Source: Thiotrichales bacterium (lineage in GTDB: Bacteria; Pseudomonadota; Gammaproteobacteria; Francisellales; CACEW01). Taken from it: a stretch of DNA of 60,713 nt. The position numbers and the translations under genes are program-made. Numbering within the stretch: position 1 is the stretch's first letter; the number at the start of each line of letters is the position of its first letter. Shown one piece after another: positions 16,263 to 25,548 of this stretch. The stretch covers positions 1 to 60,713 of the forward strand of contig CANJQG010000008.1 of NCBI GenBank assembly GCA_947476405.1. The letters are read 5' to 3'. The notes below the pieces were generated by a model. The model ran no database searches and was not told the DNA's origin. It saw nothing but the letters and a program-made list of their open reading frames with translations.

Positions 16263-18146
16263 ATGGCAAACGAGCGAATAACTGAAAATTTTGTTAGAGA
16301 GTTTTTGAGAAATAATGGATACTATAAACCCGAAAATGGAATAGTCATAGAAGAGCAAAAATCAGAAATTAAAAGGGTACAAACCATCCTGAAAACTGCA
16401 AGCAAATTAAACACAGGCAAGAATGGTTATCCAGAGTTTATTATTTCTTGGAATTCAGACTCTAATTTTTTGATCATAATAGAGTGCAAAGCTGGAACAA
16501 AATACCACCAGAGCGCCAATCTTAACAAACCTGTGGATTATGCAGTGGATGGCGTTTTACACTATGCACGGCATCTTTCAAAAGAATTTTCTGTGCTGGC
16601 AATTGCGGCTAGTGGAACGACAGAAGATTCCTTTTTGATTTCAACCTTCCTTATTCCGTGCGGATCTCAAACTCATAAACAAGTTGTAAATGAATCAGGC
16701 ATGCCTGTTAATAAGATTATTTCATTTGACGATTATTATAGATTAGCAGCATTTGACCCAGAAATAGAGCGCAAGAGACATCAAGATCTACTTGCTTTTG
16801 CAAAAGAATTACATGAGTTGATCTGGACAGCTGCAAAAATTTCTGAAGAAGATAAACCACTCCTTGTTAGTGGAACTTTAATTGCCCTAATGAATCGTCC
16901 ATTCTTAAATTCATTTAAATTTTATGGCGCTGAAGACATGCATAAAAAATGGATTGAGGCAATTAAAGACGAGCTAGAAAAAGCCGAAATTCCCCAAGCA
17001 AAAAAAGATACGATGCTTCAACCCTATGCAGCGGTAGCAGGCCAACCCAATTTAGGCAAGCCTGATGCAAAATCTGCCAAAAAATACCCAAAAGGGGTTC
17101 TTTACGAAGTAATTAAGGAAATTAATGATAACGTATGGCCATTCATTAGCATTTACCATAACTTTGATGTGGTAGGTCACTTTTATGGAGAATTTTTAAA
17201 ATACACTGGTGGAGACAAAAAAGCACTTGGAATTGTGTTGACACCTCGCCATATCACTGAACTGTTTTGTGATTTAGCAAATATTACTAAAAAAGATACT
17301 GTGTTAGATATTTGCGCGGGAACAGGCGCTTTTTTAATTTCAGCTATGCAAGCCATGCTAAAAACAGCTGTTACCGAAGAAGAAAGAAAAGACATAAAGA
17401 AAAACAGGCTAATTGGAATTGAAAACAGCCCTAAAATGTTTGCATTAGCTGCAAGCAATATGATATTACGAGGTGATGGAAAAGCAAATCTTCATCAAAG
17501 TAGTTGCTTTGAGCCATCTCTCAAGCAAAGCATTATGATGCCTGATCCCACCAAACAGGTAAAAAGGCCTAATATTGGATTTTTAAACCCCCCTTACGCG
17601 CAATCAAAAAGTGATGCTGAATTGCATGAACTTTATTTTGTTAAAGAGATGCTAGACATTCTTTGCGAAGGAGGAACAGGAATTGCAATCATTCCTGTAA
17701 ATTGTGTTATTTCCCCAAATAAAGCAAAAGAAGAGATTTTGAAAAAGCATACACTTAAAGCTGTTATGTCAATGCCAAGCGAGCTTTTTTATCCAGTTGG
17801 GACAGTAACTTGTATAGTTATTTTTGAAGCACACAAGCCTCACAGTACCACCAATAAAAAAACTTGGTTTGGCTACTGGCGAGATGACGGGTTTGTAAAA
17901 ACTAAGCATTTAGGACGCATTGATTTAAATAACGAATGGGACAAAATTAAATCGCGCTGGGTTGAAGCTTACCGCAATAATGAAACTCATATTGGTCAAT
18001 CTGTAACCGCATATATCACGCCCAAAGATGAATGGATAGCGGAAGCTTACCTTGAAACAGACTATTCGAAAATAACTCAAGAAGATTTTGAAAAGGTTGT
18101 TAAAAATTATGCTATGTTTAAACTATCACATGAGACACTAGAATGA
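16263..18146 (+). CDS. BcgI-like fused restriction endonuclease-methylase
   Basis: A 627-residue protein. The N-terminal 100 residues have a PD-(D/E)xK pattern (PEF near 57, IECKAG near 73) as in HsdR_N-type nucleases. The rest is an N6-adenine methylase of HsdM/type IIG kind: TPRHITELFCDL, motif I DICAGTGAFL near 349 and motif IV NPPY near 442. Length and layout match the BcgI A subunit (about 637 residues), which methylates and cuts on both sides of its site with a separate specificity subunit. That subunit follows immediately, overlapping by ATGA. I chose the second ATG of ATGATG because GAGG is then 6 nt away. No HsdR translocase gene is present. Confidence 0.8.
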   Translation: MANERITENFVREFLRNNGYYKPENGIVIEEQKSEIKRVQTILKTASKLNTGKNGYPEFIISWNSDSNFLIIIECKAGTKYHQSANLNKPVDYAVDGVLHYARHLSKEFSVLAIAASGTTEDSFLISTFLIPCGSQTHKQVVNESGMPVNKIISFDDYYRLAAFDPEIERKRHQDLLAFAKELHELIWTAAKISEEDKPLLVSGTLIALMNRPFLNSFKFYGAEDMHKKWIEAIKDELEKAEIPQAKKDTMLQPYAAVAGQPNLGKPDAKSAKKYPKGVLYEVIKEINDNVWPFISIYHNFDVVGHFYGEFLKYTGGDKKALGIVLTPRHITELFCDLANITKKDTVLDICAGTGAFLISAMQAMLKTAVTEEERKDIKKNRLIGIENSPKMFALAASNMILRGDGKANLHQSSCFEPSLKQSIMMPDPTKQVKRPNIGFLNPPYAQSKSDAELHELYFVKEMLDILCEGGTGIAIIPVNCVISPNKAKEEILKKHTLKAVMSMPSELFYPVGTVTCIVIFEAHKPHSTTNKKTWFGYWRDDGFVKTKHLGRIDLNNEWDKIKSRWVEAYRNNETHIGQSVTAYITPKDEWIAEAYLETDYSKITQEDFEKVVKNYAMFKLSHETLE

Positions 18147-19117
18147 TCGAACTGCGAGAAATTTTTGAAGTCAAATATGGGGTAAATTTAGAACTAAATA
18201 AACTTACCCAGTCATCGGAAGGTATTAATTTTGTATCGCGCTCAGGTAAAAATAATGGTGTGTCCGCCAAAGTTTTAAGAATACCGCGGGTTGAACCTAT
18301 CCCAGCAGGTGTGCTGAGCGTCGCAGGAGGTGGATCCGTTTTAGAAACTTTTCTGCAACCTGCTCCTTTTTACTCTGGACGAGACCTGTATTATTTATCA
18401 GCAAAAGTAGACATGTCAGATGCTCAGAAGCTCTATTACTGCGCCTGTCTCAGAGCAAACAAATATAAGTATAGCTACGGAAGACAAGCAAATAGAACAC
18501 TTAAAAGTATACTTATTCCTTCACTTGATGAGCTTCCAACATGGGTTAATGAAGTGAATTTAAGCCGTTACGAGGGAGTTCAAGAAGCAGCCGACCCACG
18601 AAATGTAATAGTCCCGATTATAAAAAACCATACAACCATAAATGATCTTTTTGAAATAAAAAATGGAATCGCTGCCACAAATATCAAGGAATACGATAAG
18701 CATTTTTTAAACTGCATAATGTATGTTAGACCAGCAAGCACCCAAGCAAGAACATTAAGAAGCTACATTAAAAAAGCTATTATTCCAAAAGAAAACATCT
18801 ATCCAGCCGAAAGCTTATTCGTTTCGACAAATGGTGAGGGCAGCCATTCATTCAGCTATGTTTCCACTCATGAATTTGTTCCGAACAGTGATGTGGCGGT
18901 TCTCATTCCAAAAGAGGAAATGTCACTCGAAGTTAAGCTATATTATGCCAAATGCATTACCGCTAATAGACCTTTATTTTCATATGGCCGTAAGCCAAAA
19001 GGCAACAAGCTAAAACGTATTAGAATTCCAAAGCTATCTGATGAGGAAAAAACAGAAATTAAAGAATTTATTCGCTCGTTGCCTTATAGCAGTGCTCTGA
19101 TCAATAATCCACATTAA
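18143..19117 (+). CDS. Restriction specificity (S) subunit
   Basis: A 324-residue protein with two similar halves, as in specificity subunits carrying two target-recognition domains. The first half starts ELREIFEVKYG and ends YCACLRANKYKYSYGRQAN. The second starts INDLFEIKNG and ends YAKCITANRPLFSYGRKPK. Each half is followed by a conserved IPSL/IPKL turn. The length is close to the BcgI B subunit (about 341 residues). It should determine which bipartite sequence the upstream nuclease-methylase recognises; the target cannot be read from the sequence. The start overlaps the upstream stop (ATGA), giving coupled translation. Confidence 0.82.
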   Translation: MIELREIFEVKYGVNLELNKLTQSSEGINFVSRSGKNNGVSAKVLRIPRVEPIPAGVLSVAGGGSVLETFLQPAPFYSGRDLYYLSAKVDMSDAQKLYYCACLRANKYKYSYGRQANRTLKSILIPSLDELPTWVNEVNLSRYEGVQEAADPRNVIVPIIKNHTTINDLFEIKNGIAATNIKEYDKHFLNCIMYVRPASTQARTLRSYIKKAIIPKENIYPAESLFVSTNGEGSHSFSYVSTHEFVPNSDVAVLIPKEEMSLEVKLYYAKCITANRPLFSYGRKPKGNKLKRIRIPKLSDEEKTEIKEFIRSLPYSSALINNPH

Positions 19118-19132
19118 AATACAGGCAACTTC

Positions 19133-20293
19133 ATGACGCATAAATACGAAATTATAGAGGAAATATCCAAACAAACTGAAGGGCACTTTATTAATAAAAA
19201 AGAAGTTGGATGTCTATCCAAACATGAGGTCAGCGCAAAAGATGGAAAATATTTATGGATCGTAAATCATGACAACCCCGACTACGTACATGTTCAATTT
19301 TCACCAAAAGTATGTTTTAAAATTTTTTATCTGAAAAAAGACAATCGTGTTACGGGATTTGAAATTATAAAAACCTTAAACAATGCACATAATCCTAAAA
19401 TTGAAAAAATTACTTTTTCCAATTTTAGCATGATGCACCTTAAGAAGTTTCTTGAGCTAATTACCAGCATTGATTTAGAATCAATTAAAGAACAAAGAAT
19501 CAACATTGAAAATCAAGTGCCCCTTGATGACGACGCAAAAAACAAACTCCTCGCGTTGCTTCAAAAAAATGAAGGTGTAGATATGCTTCAATCGATTCTT
19601 GACAGCAATGCCGTTACATCTCAGGATATTGTAAATCTTGGGTTTAGAAAAGCACAACTTCAAATTTTTGAGAACCTTTTAACATCCCCAGATTATTGGA
19701 AAACATATGCCAAGCAAGAGGAGATCAGTCAAACACAGGAAGAAAAAGTCTTCCAATATTTTTTAAGGAAAAATCCATGGATCTTCGGTTTTGGCTTAGA
19801 CTACCGTTACCTGTCGATTATACAAAGTGAAGCTAACGTTCGAGGTGCAGACATTTCTGGAAAAGGCACAGAAAAACTTGATGAGCTTTTAGGCACAGAA
19901 GATTTTACAGTATTGGTTGAGCTCAAAAAACCCACCACTTCGCTTTTTGAGAAAAACGATAACAGAGCAGGCTCTTGGAAGCTATCGTCTGGATTATTTG
20001 AAGCAGTTTCTCAAATACTTGAATATAAAGCATCCCACATTGTGGAATTCAAAAATTCTGACAAGCTATATGCACAAGATGGCTCCCCAATACTTCAAGA
20101 TGCAATTGACCCAAAATGCATTTTATTAATTGGTCATTCAACCCAATTTTGTGGGGATAACAAAGAAATGCATATTAAAAAAAGAACATTTGAACTTTTT
20201 CGTAGAGACTCACGAAACATCGAAATAATCACCTATGATGAACTCTATAAACGAGCAAAATTTATTATTGAAAACAGGGAAAATAAAAAGTGA
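19133..20293 (+). CDS. sduA: Shedu (SduA, DUF4263) anti-phage nuclease
   Basis: A 386-residue protein. The C-terminal half matches the Shedu/DUF4263 pattern: an FLRKNPWIFG motif near 215, then the LDELLGT strand, then the PD-(D/E)xK core VLVELKKP near 263. The N-terminal 190 residues are a variable sensor part. Shedu proteins are single-gene anti-phage nucleases that usually oligomerise. It starts 15 bp after the S subunit and probably belongs to the same operon, so the element carries a combined restriction and Shedu block. The catalytic Glu and Lys are both present, so it should be active. Confidence 0.82.
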   Translation: MTHKYEIIEEISKQTEGHFINKKEVGCLSKHEVSAKDGKYLWIVNHDNPDYVHVQFSPKVCFKIFYLKKDNRVTGFEIIKTLNNAHNPKIEKITFSNFSMMHLKKFLELITSIDLESIKEQRINIENQVPLDDDAKNKLLALLQKNEGVDMLQSILDSNAVTSQDIVNLGFRKAQLQIFENLLTSPDYWKTYAKQEEISQTQEEKVFQYFLRKNPWIFGFGLDYRYLSIIQSEANVRGADISGKGTEKLDELLGTEDFTVLVELKKPTTSLFEKNDNRAGSWKLSSGLFEAVSQILEYKASHIVEFKNSDKLYAQDGSPILQDAIDPKCILLIGHSTQFCGDNKEMHIKKRTFELFRRDSRNIEIITYDELYKRAKFIIENRENKK

Positions 20294-20336
20294 GCGTCCA
20301 AACAAAATAACATTAACAATAACTCTGTATTTCAAC

Positions 20337-20756
20337 CTAACTCTTATCAGCAATCTCAAACTTCACGCCATTCGGATCAAAAAACCACATTTTCCGCAGC
20401 TGTTTTCTGGAAATACGATACTCAACTTTCAACGCGTCCAGCTTGTTTAGCAACAAATCAAAATCAGCAGACTCAACTACCCAGGCAATATCATTTACAG
20501 CCCCTGTATTTTTATTCTGAGAGACTGGTGTTGCTTGAATTTGAAGTGGGTTATCTGGATGAGCAAGGTTACTCGCTTTGGACTCCAACGTAGTCAAATG
20601 AATTAAAGCCTGGCTATGATCGGCAGTATAAAGGCAATTTTTGTGTCCCCCAGGAATATGCCTCCCTTCAACAAATCCAAATAACTGATGGTAAAAATCC
20701 ACTGTTTTATCCCAATCTTCCACTAGAATGTCCAAATGATCCCATTTTATTTGCAT
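20337..20756 (-). CDS. VOC/glyoxalase family protein
   Basis: A 139-residue vicinal-oxygen-chelate protein: WDHLDILVEDWDKTVDFYHQ opens the first beta-alpha-beta module with a His metal ligand, and WFFDPNGVKFEIADKS closes the second with a Glu ligand. Members include glyoxalase I, dioxygenases and drug-binding resistance proteins; nothing here decides between them. GGAGGGG lies 6 nt before the ATG at 20756, so the in-frame GTG at 20771 is not the start. It is convergent with the Shedu gene, 43 bp away. Confidence 0.8.
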   Translation of the reverse strand: MQIKWDHLDILVEDWDKTVDFYHQLFGFVEGRHIPGGHKNCLYTADHSQALIHLTTLESKASNLAHPDNPLQIQATPVSQNKNTGAVNDIAWVVESADFDLLLNKLDALKVEYRISRKQLRKMWFFDPNGVKFEIADKS

Positions 20757-20861
20757 ACAATACCCCTCCACTTTCTACACATTTAAACCCATCACTCTTG
20801 TCTTACAAACTCTGCCAATGTATGATTAAGCCTGTTTTCAACCGCTATGGAGCCTTGCCTT

Positions 20862-21173
20862 ATGCCAGCCCCATCACCTTATGAAGGCTTGCCAGATCTA
20901 TCAAACCTCTTGGACAACTTCAATGAAGTGCTGCATCAAGAAATGCAGGAATACACCACCCACCAAAATACCAACCACTTTCAGCAAATCTTGGATAAAT
21001 TAGGCGCTGACCTCAGCGAGTTTATCAAAAGCATTGATATCTGGCACGACCTATCCACGACGCCTGAGCAGGTGAGAGAGCTTCGCGGTATCGAAGAAAA
21101 AGTCGATGAAGCGCAACATTTAATCACGAAAGCTATTGGGTTAATTAGACCATACAAACCCACCATCAATTAG
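20862..21173 (+). CDS. Hypothetical small protein
   Basis: A protein of about 103 residues, acidic and helical, starting MPAPSPYEGLPDL, with no recognised family. The start is uncertain: ATG 20862 has GGAG 9 nt upstream, whereas ATG 20847 has no visible ribosome binding site. Its stop codon overlaps the stop of the convergent gene at 21170 by 4 bp. Possibly a small cargo protein of the cytoplasm. Confidence 0.5.
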   Translation: MPAPSPYEGLPDLSNLLDNFNEVLHQEMQEYTTHQNTNHFQQILDKLGADLSEFIKSIDIWHDLSTTPEQVRELRGIEEKVDEAQHLITKAIGLIRPYKPTIN

Positions 21174-21460
21174 CCAATAACGTAATAAGTCCTGAGCCTC
21201 AAACTAAATAACAAATCTTGTGCCCACAATACCCTTTGCAAAAAGCGCTCTACCAAGTCCGAATAGACCTCGTATTCAGCATCGCTCCTCCATTCGATGT
21301 AAGTCTCATAAAACTCCCTAAACTGATCTTGGCAAGATTCAAATCTGGCCCAGGCATAATAACGACCACGCCGCTTTTTTTCTTGCCGCAAGTGTTGAAT
21401 GAAGGACTTGAGTTCAGTCTGTTTCCGCTCAAACCCCTCAATTAATGTGGCCACATTCAC
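21170..21460 (-). CDS. Hypothetical small protein
   Basis: A 96-residue helical protein rich in Arg, Glu and aromatic residues, with no recognised family. It starts with GTG at 21460 and has only a weak ribosome binding site. It lies 80 bp downstream of the ATP-grasp gene on the same strand, so it may be read through from the biosynthetic operon, and it overlaps the convergent 20862 gene by 4 bp. Function unknown. Confidence 0.45.
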   Translation of the reverse strand: MNVATLIEGFERKQTELKSFIQHLRQEKKRRGRYYAWARFESCQDQFREFYETYIEWRSDAEYEVYSDLVERFLQRVLWAQDLLFSLRLRTYYVIG

Positions 21461-21540
21461 CCAACCATCCAGTGTAGATGATCAGATAATATCACACAAA
21501 TAACGACCAAATCAATATTCTCACACCACCGCATCGAAGG

Positions 21541-22806
21541 TTAAACTGCCACTAATGTTTCTCCAATCACCTTGTCTTCAACAGCCCTGATTGTGTCATA
21601 ATCCCATTCAATGCTTGCTCGATCTGGACTCACTAAAAAAATGCACCCAGGACAAGTTTGCCGATCTATAGTAATCGACAGTTTCTGATTCACTGGTACA
21701 TCGTAGTGCATACTATGAAAAGTCGGCAATCCCTTAAAAATCTCTAAACTAGGACTTCTTATAGCCTGTCCACTGTGGCGAGAAATAAGCAACAGCTTGG
21801 TATAGTGACCAAATTTCCCATTCTTTAGAAACTGCTGCAAGAAGCGAATATATTCCTTTCCGTATAAATAAACGCTGGCCAGGGCAGTAACTTGATTGAT
21901 CCCGATTGCTTTGGTGATCGCAGAAGGATCCATTCCGCCTGCCAATCGTGCGCCCACCTCGATAATCATGGGGCCTTTTTTGGTGTACATAATTTCAAAA
22001 TGAGAGGCACCAAATTTTGTACCTAATACATTTAAGCAGCGATAAACGTACTCTTCCAGCTTTTTATAAATATCACTCTGGGGATGTACAATATCTTGAC
22101 GGTCATACAGTGGATGGCCATTCACATATTTTTTCTTGCTTGTCCAAATATCGGTAACAACATGCTCACCCTCATAGCTCACCGTATTGACTACATATTC
22201 TTCACCGACTAAAAACTCTTCACACAGCACTTCTTTATTGGGTTCATTAGTAAAATTTAGGGCATTTTTAATGCTTTCAAACCCATGCTCTATATCCTCT
22301 TTACTAGTGCAAATATGGACATTATCAGATGCAGCACTGTCTACTGGTTTCAAGACACATTTTTCAATGCGGTTACTTTGCTTCCAATTTAAGATCTCGT
22401 CTAAAGAAACAGATCTGAGGAATTTTTTGTGCTCAGGCATTTCTGCGGCAAGCATTTCGTTGACCAAATATTTGCTTCTTCTAAAATAATCGGTCGTATT
22501 TTTGAATTGAGGTAAAATAGTAGCCGTCAGTGTATCTGCGAGACCCACACCAGACTCTGAGCCAGGCATGATAAAGCGTACGTTGTATTTTTTAAGTTCT
22601 CTCACAACCTGCTCATCAGACACATAAATGATATTTTCTAAATAATTCTTCTTCACATGATTTTCATGATCTTTAAGATAGAGCTTAGGAATATTAATGC
22701 GTGACTGGACATGCACACACTCGATTCCATTCCCCTCAAACAGCAATCTTAAAAATTTGCCACTTGAATATCCGTCTACAATGACCACACATTCGCTTTT
22801 AATCAT
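21541..22806 (-). CDS. ATP-grasp ligase, BacD-like
   Basis: A 421-residue ATP-grasp enzyme. The N-terminal Rossmann-like part starts ECVVIVDGYSSGKFLRLLFE. The ATP-grasp core includes KCVLKPVDSAASDNVHICTS, CEEFLVGEEYVVNTVSY, and the metal-binding end FEIMYTKKGPMIIEVGARLAGG. The layout resembles L-amino acid ligases such as BacD of bacilysin, which join two amino acids through an acyl phosphate. It would form the amide or peptide bond of the operon product. The ATG at 22806 (GAGGTGG upstream) overlaps the MATE stop by 8 bp, so the longer start at 22818 is unlikely. Last gene of the eleven-gene operon. Confidence 0.82.
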   Translation of the reverse strand: MIKSECVVIVDGYSSGKFLRLLFEGNGIECVHVQSRINIPKLYLKDHENHVKKNYLENIIYVSDEQVVRELKKYNVRFIMPGSESGVGLADTLTATILPQFKNTTDYFRRSKYLVNEMLAAEMPEHKKFLRSVSLDEILNWKQSNRIEKCVLKPVDSAASDNVHICTSKEDIEHGFESIKNALNFTNEPNKEVLCEEFLVGEEYVVNTVSYEGEHVVTDIWTSKKKYVNGHPLYDRQDIVHPQSDIYKKLEEYVYRCLNVLGTKFGASHFEIMYTKKGPMIIEVGARLAGGMDPSAITKAIGINQVTALASVYLYGKEYIRFLQQFLKNGKFGHYTKLLLISRHSGQAIRSPSLEIFKGLPTFHSMHYDVPVNQKLSITIDRQTCPGCIFLVSPDRASIEWDYDTIRAVEDKVIGETLVAV

Positions 22807-24340
22807 TTTCCACCTCACTTGTTAGTTCACGTTCTCTTGTTTCAATTGCGGGACTTCCGCGCCTTTCGCCTGCTCCCCAAAAAGCACATTGGGGGATACA
22901 GCTTGCACTCACTTCGGAATCAGAGCTTACTTTTAGCCACCGATTCAAAAACAACATCGAGGCCATGACAAGCCCTATGCCATAACCTAAAAACATTCCT
23001 TCTGCACCTAATCCACCAGCAAACTCTAAAAGGGATCCGATACCCAAAGCTACGACGCTCATTGTAAAAATACTGGCCTGAGTGGCATATTTATAATCGC
23101 TATAACCACGTAATGAAGCACCACTGACCGTCTTCACTGCATTGGCAATTTGACCTACCCCATTAATAATTAATAGAGTCTTGGTAATATCCAACACAGC
23201 ATCCATGTTTGATCCACTTTCACTGATAAACGGCCTAGCCAACAGGGTGGGGGCCATACTAAAAAGCGGAATAACGATCAAAGGGATGCTCAACGAGCTA
23301 ATCATTGCAATATTTCCTAAAATCTGCGCATTCAAAGGACTTTGCTCTGCCTCTCCTGCTTTTGGATTGCGCATTTTCCCTATCAATATCGCGCTAGTTT
23401 GACCCGCAGTTGCGAATTGTGAACGCACCAAAGAATCATATTGAACAGCTATTTCTGAGGCTGCCAACCCATTTTCGCCCTTAAGGCCAATTAAAATGGT
23501 GCCCACGAAAGTGGCCAAATATTCATTACAGGTTAAAATTGCAAGGAGGAGGGATTTGGAAACCAACCCTTTGATGAAAGGCCCAATTGAAGTGAAATCA
23601 TTTTTCATTAATTCAAATGGTGAAAAACTACGGTTGAACTTGAAGTACAACATAAAAAAAGCTTGCTCAAAACAACATGCAACTGTGCTCGCATAACCCA
23701 TTCCTGCGGCTCGCAGATGGGGCATATTTAAACGACCAAATATTAGGCCATAACTTAGCGTAACTTGAATTGCCCGCCTCAATATTGTAGCAGCTAAAAC
23801 AGCATGAGAATGGCCTAACGCATAAGCAACCTGTTGACTTCCAGCCGACATTAACATCAAAGGAATGCCAATCGCATAAGGCCCAAAATAATCCTGCACA
23901 ATATCAGCTACATTTTCAGGTTGCCCACACAATTTTAGGAGAGGGCCACTCAATAAAACTGCTGTCACCGCTGGGACGCTGAACAACGCAGCATAGACGT
24001 AACTTGCTCTAAGCACTTTACCCACATTTTGCGGACGACTATGTGCGATTTCAATGGTGGACAACGAGCCTGCCGAATAAATAGAGGTGGCTCCTGTTGC
24101 AGTCGCAAAATTTCTGTATACCGTGATGAGTCCGCTTGCCGCCAAATATTGGGAGCCCAACTGTGATAACATCACTCCGCCAGCAAAATCACTGCCAATA
24201 CCAATTATCCTGGAAAAAGAAAATGGGAGGTACATGGTCAAAAATAATTTAAGGGCCTGCGTCTTAGTAATTGGCTCAATAACAGGAAGCAATGGAACTT
24301 CTGTACCATCATTTTCCTCGTCTACTATACTGACTCTCAT
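22799..24340 (-). CDS. MATE family exporter of the biosynthetic operon
   Basis: A 513-residue protein with about twelve hydrophobic segments arranged as two MatE halves. It has a cytosolic N-terminus of about 30 residues and an unusual polar C-terminal tail of about 60 residues (SDSEVSASCIPQ onward). It is likely an H+ or Na+ driven exporter of the operon's product or of a toxic intermediate. The start overlaps the aminotransferase stop by 4 bp (ATGA), and the end overlaps the ATP-grasp start. The operon has a second exporter of a different family (MFS at 26564), which argues for secretion of its product. Confidence 0.85.
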   Translation of the reverse strand: MRVSIVDEENDGTEVPLLPVIEPITKTQALKLFLTMYLPFSFSRIIGIGSDFAGGVMLSQLGSQYLAASGLITVYRNFATATGATSIYSAGSLSTIEIAHSRPQNVGKVLRASYVYAALFSVPAVTAVLLSGPLLKLCGQPENVADIVQDYFGPYAIGIPLMLMSAGSQQVAYALGHSHAVLAATILRRAIQVTLSYGLIFGRLNMPHLRAAGMGYASTVACCFEQAFFMLYFKFNRSFSPFELMKNDFTSIGPFIKGLVSKSLLLAILTCNEYLATFVGTILIGLKGENGLAASEIAVQYDSLVRSQFATAGQTSAILIGKMRNPKAGEAEQSPLNAQILGNIAMISSLSIPLIVIPLFSMAPTLLARPFISESGSNMDAVLDITKTLLIINGVGQIANAVKTVSGASLRGYSDYKYATQASIFTMSVVALGIGSLLEFAGGLGAEGMFLGYGIGLVMASMLFLNRWLKVSSDSEVSASCIPQCAFWGAGERRGSPAIETRERELTSEVEND

Positions 24341-25530
24341 TTCCTCACCCGCTCAGCTACAAAATAGGCTTCCAACAAGTCAACCGCCTGAATCACGCTT
24401 TTTTCTTCTGCCCCTAGAAACACTCTAAAATTACTTTCACAGGACGGCGAGAAGGCGATCCCTGGTGCAATTGCAACGTGATACTCTTTTAAAAACTTTT
24501 CAAAATCTAAGGAATAGCCCTGGCGAACTTTAGGAAAAATAAACAGGCCACCATCAGGTTTTTTAACCTCTAGCTCTGGGATTGAAGACAAAAGTTTCTC
24601 ATAATTTTCAGCGTTCTTAGCATATTCCGTTGTTACCTTTCTAATAAACTCAAAATAGGCTTCACCACCATCGTGCAAATAGCGCTCCATGACCTTTTGA
24701 ATCAAGCTATTGGGGTACATGAACGTGTACAGCTGGGACTTTTTCAAATGATTAATAAACTCTTCAGGGCCTGCGACATAGCCACAACGCAAGCCTGTAA
24801 TACCCAAATTTTTGGAGAAGGAATTCACCGAAATAAAATTAGATGGATTGCCAATCATGCGATTCCCATCTTCAACATAATTAAAGTCTGTCGTCACATC
24901 ATCAGATAAAAACCACACCCCATATTTCTTTGCCAACTTAATCAAAATGCTGGTGACTTGTGCAGGGATAATTTTCCCAGAGGGATTTAAGGGGGAGTTG
25001 ATCGATATGACTTTTACTCCAGATTCTAAATGACCCTGTACTTCCTTAATCAATAGGGGCCAATCATCAGTCCGATACGCATCAGTAAAATACTGCATTC
25101 TGACGACCTCTCCACCGCAATTTTCAATCAGACGGGGGAGGTATTCCCAGCATGGTTCCTGGATCAATACTTTGTCCCCAGGATTTAATAAAGTCTTCAA
25201 ACTGAGGAATAAACCCGAGCAACCGCCAGAACAAATCAGAATATTTTCTTTCTCATAATGATGCTCATATCTCACAGATGCGATTTTTGCCAAAATTCCG
25301 CGTAACCCATCAAACCCAGCAATAGGGGAATAGCTGAAGATTGATTCTTTTGGCTCGTTTTTAATGTCATGCAAAATATTCAACATTTCGTCTGGAACAT
25401 GTGAAGGGTCACCTCCAGAAAGCTTGATCACCTTGATTCCTTGCGCACCTAAAGTTGCTGCTTGCTGATTTAATGAAGCAATGTAAGACATTTTCTGGCC
25501 TACAACGCGATCTGAAAACTTTGCGCCCAT
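24337..25530 (-). CDS. PLP-dependent class I/II aminotransferase
   Basis: A 397-residue fold-type I aminotransferase. It shows NSPLNPSGKI (Asn contacting PLP), WFLSDDVTTDF (Asp pairing with the pyridine N), SFSKNLGITGLRCGY (Schiff-base Lys and phosphate-binding Arg) and NFRVFLG near the C-terminus (carboxylate-binding Arg). It resembles aspartate/aromatic aminotransferases and BacF-type enzymes. In this operon it could aminate an alpha-keto acid before ligation by the ATP-grasp enzyme. It starts 18 bp after the DAHP synthase with AGGAGAGGG upstream. The substrate cannot be fixed from sequence. Confidence 0.88.
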   Translation of the reverse strand: MGAKFSDRVVGQKMSYIASLNQQAATLGAQGIKVIKLSGGDPSHVPDEMLNILHDIKNEPKESIFSYSPIAGFDGLRGILAKIASVRYEHHYEKENILICSGGCSGLFLSLKTLLNPGDKVLIQEPCWEYLPRLIENCGGEVVRMQYFTDAYRTDDWPLLIKEVQGHLESGVKVISINSPLNPSGKIIPAQVTSILIKLAKKYGVWFLSDDVTTDFNYVEDGNRMIGNPSNFISVNSFSKNLGITGLRCGYVAGPEEFINHLKKSQLYTFMYPNSLIQKVMERYLHDGGEAYFEFIRKVTTEYAKNAENYEKLLSSIPELEVKKPDGGLFIFPKVRQGYSLDFEKFLKEYHVAIAPGIAFSPSCESNFRVFLGAEEKSVIQAVDLLEAYFVAERVRK

Positions 25531-25548
25531 TTTTCCCTCTCCTTTTCG

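Noticed and set aside
16263..19117. Classical type I restriction system
   Set aside because: No HsdR helicase/translocase gene is present; the nuclease motif is fused to the methylase, as in BcgI-like systems.
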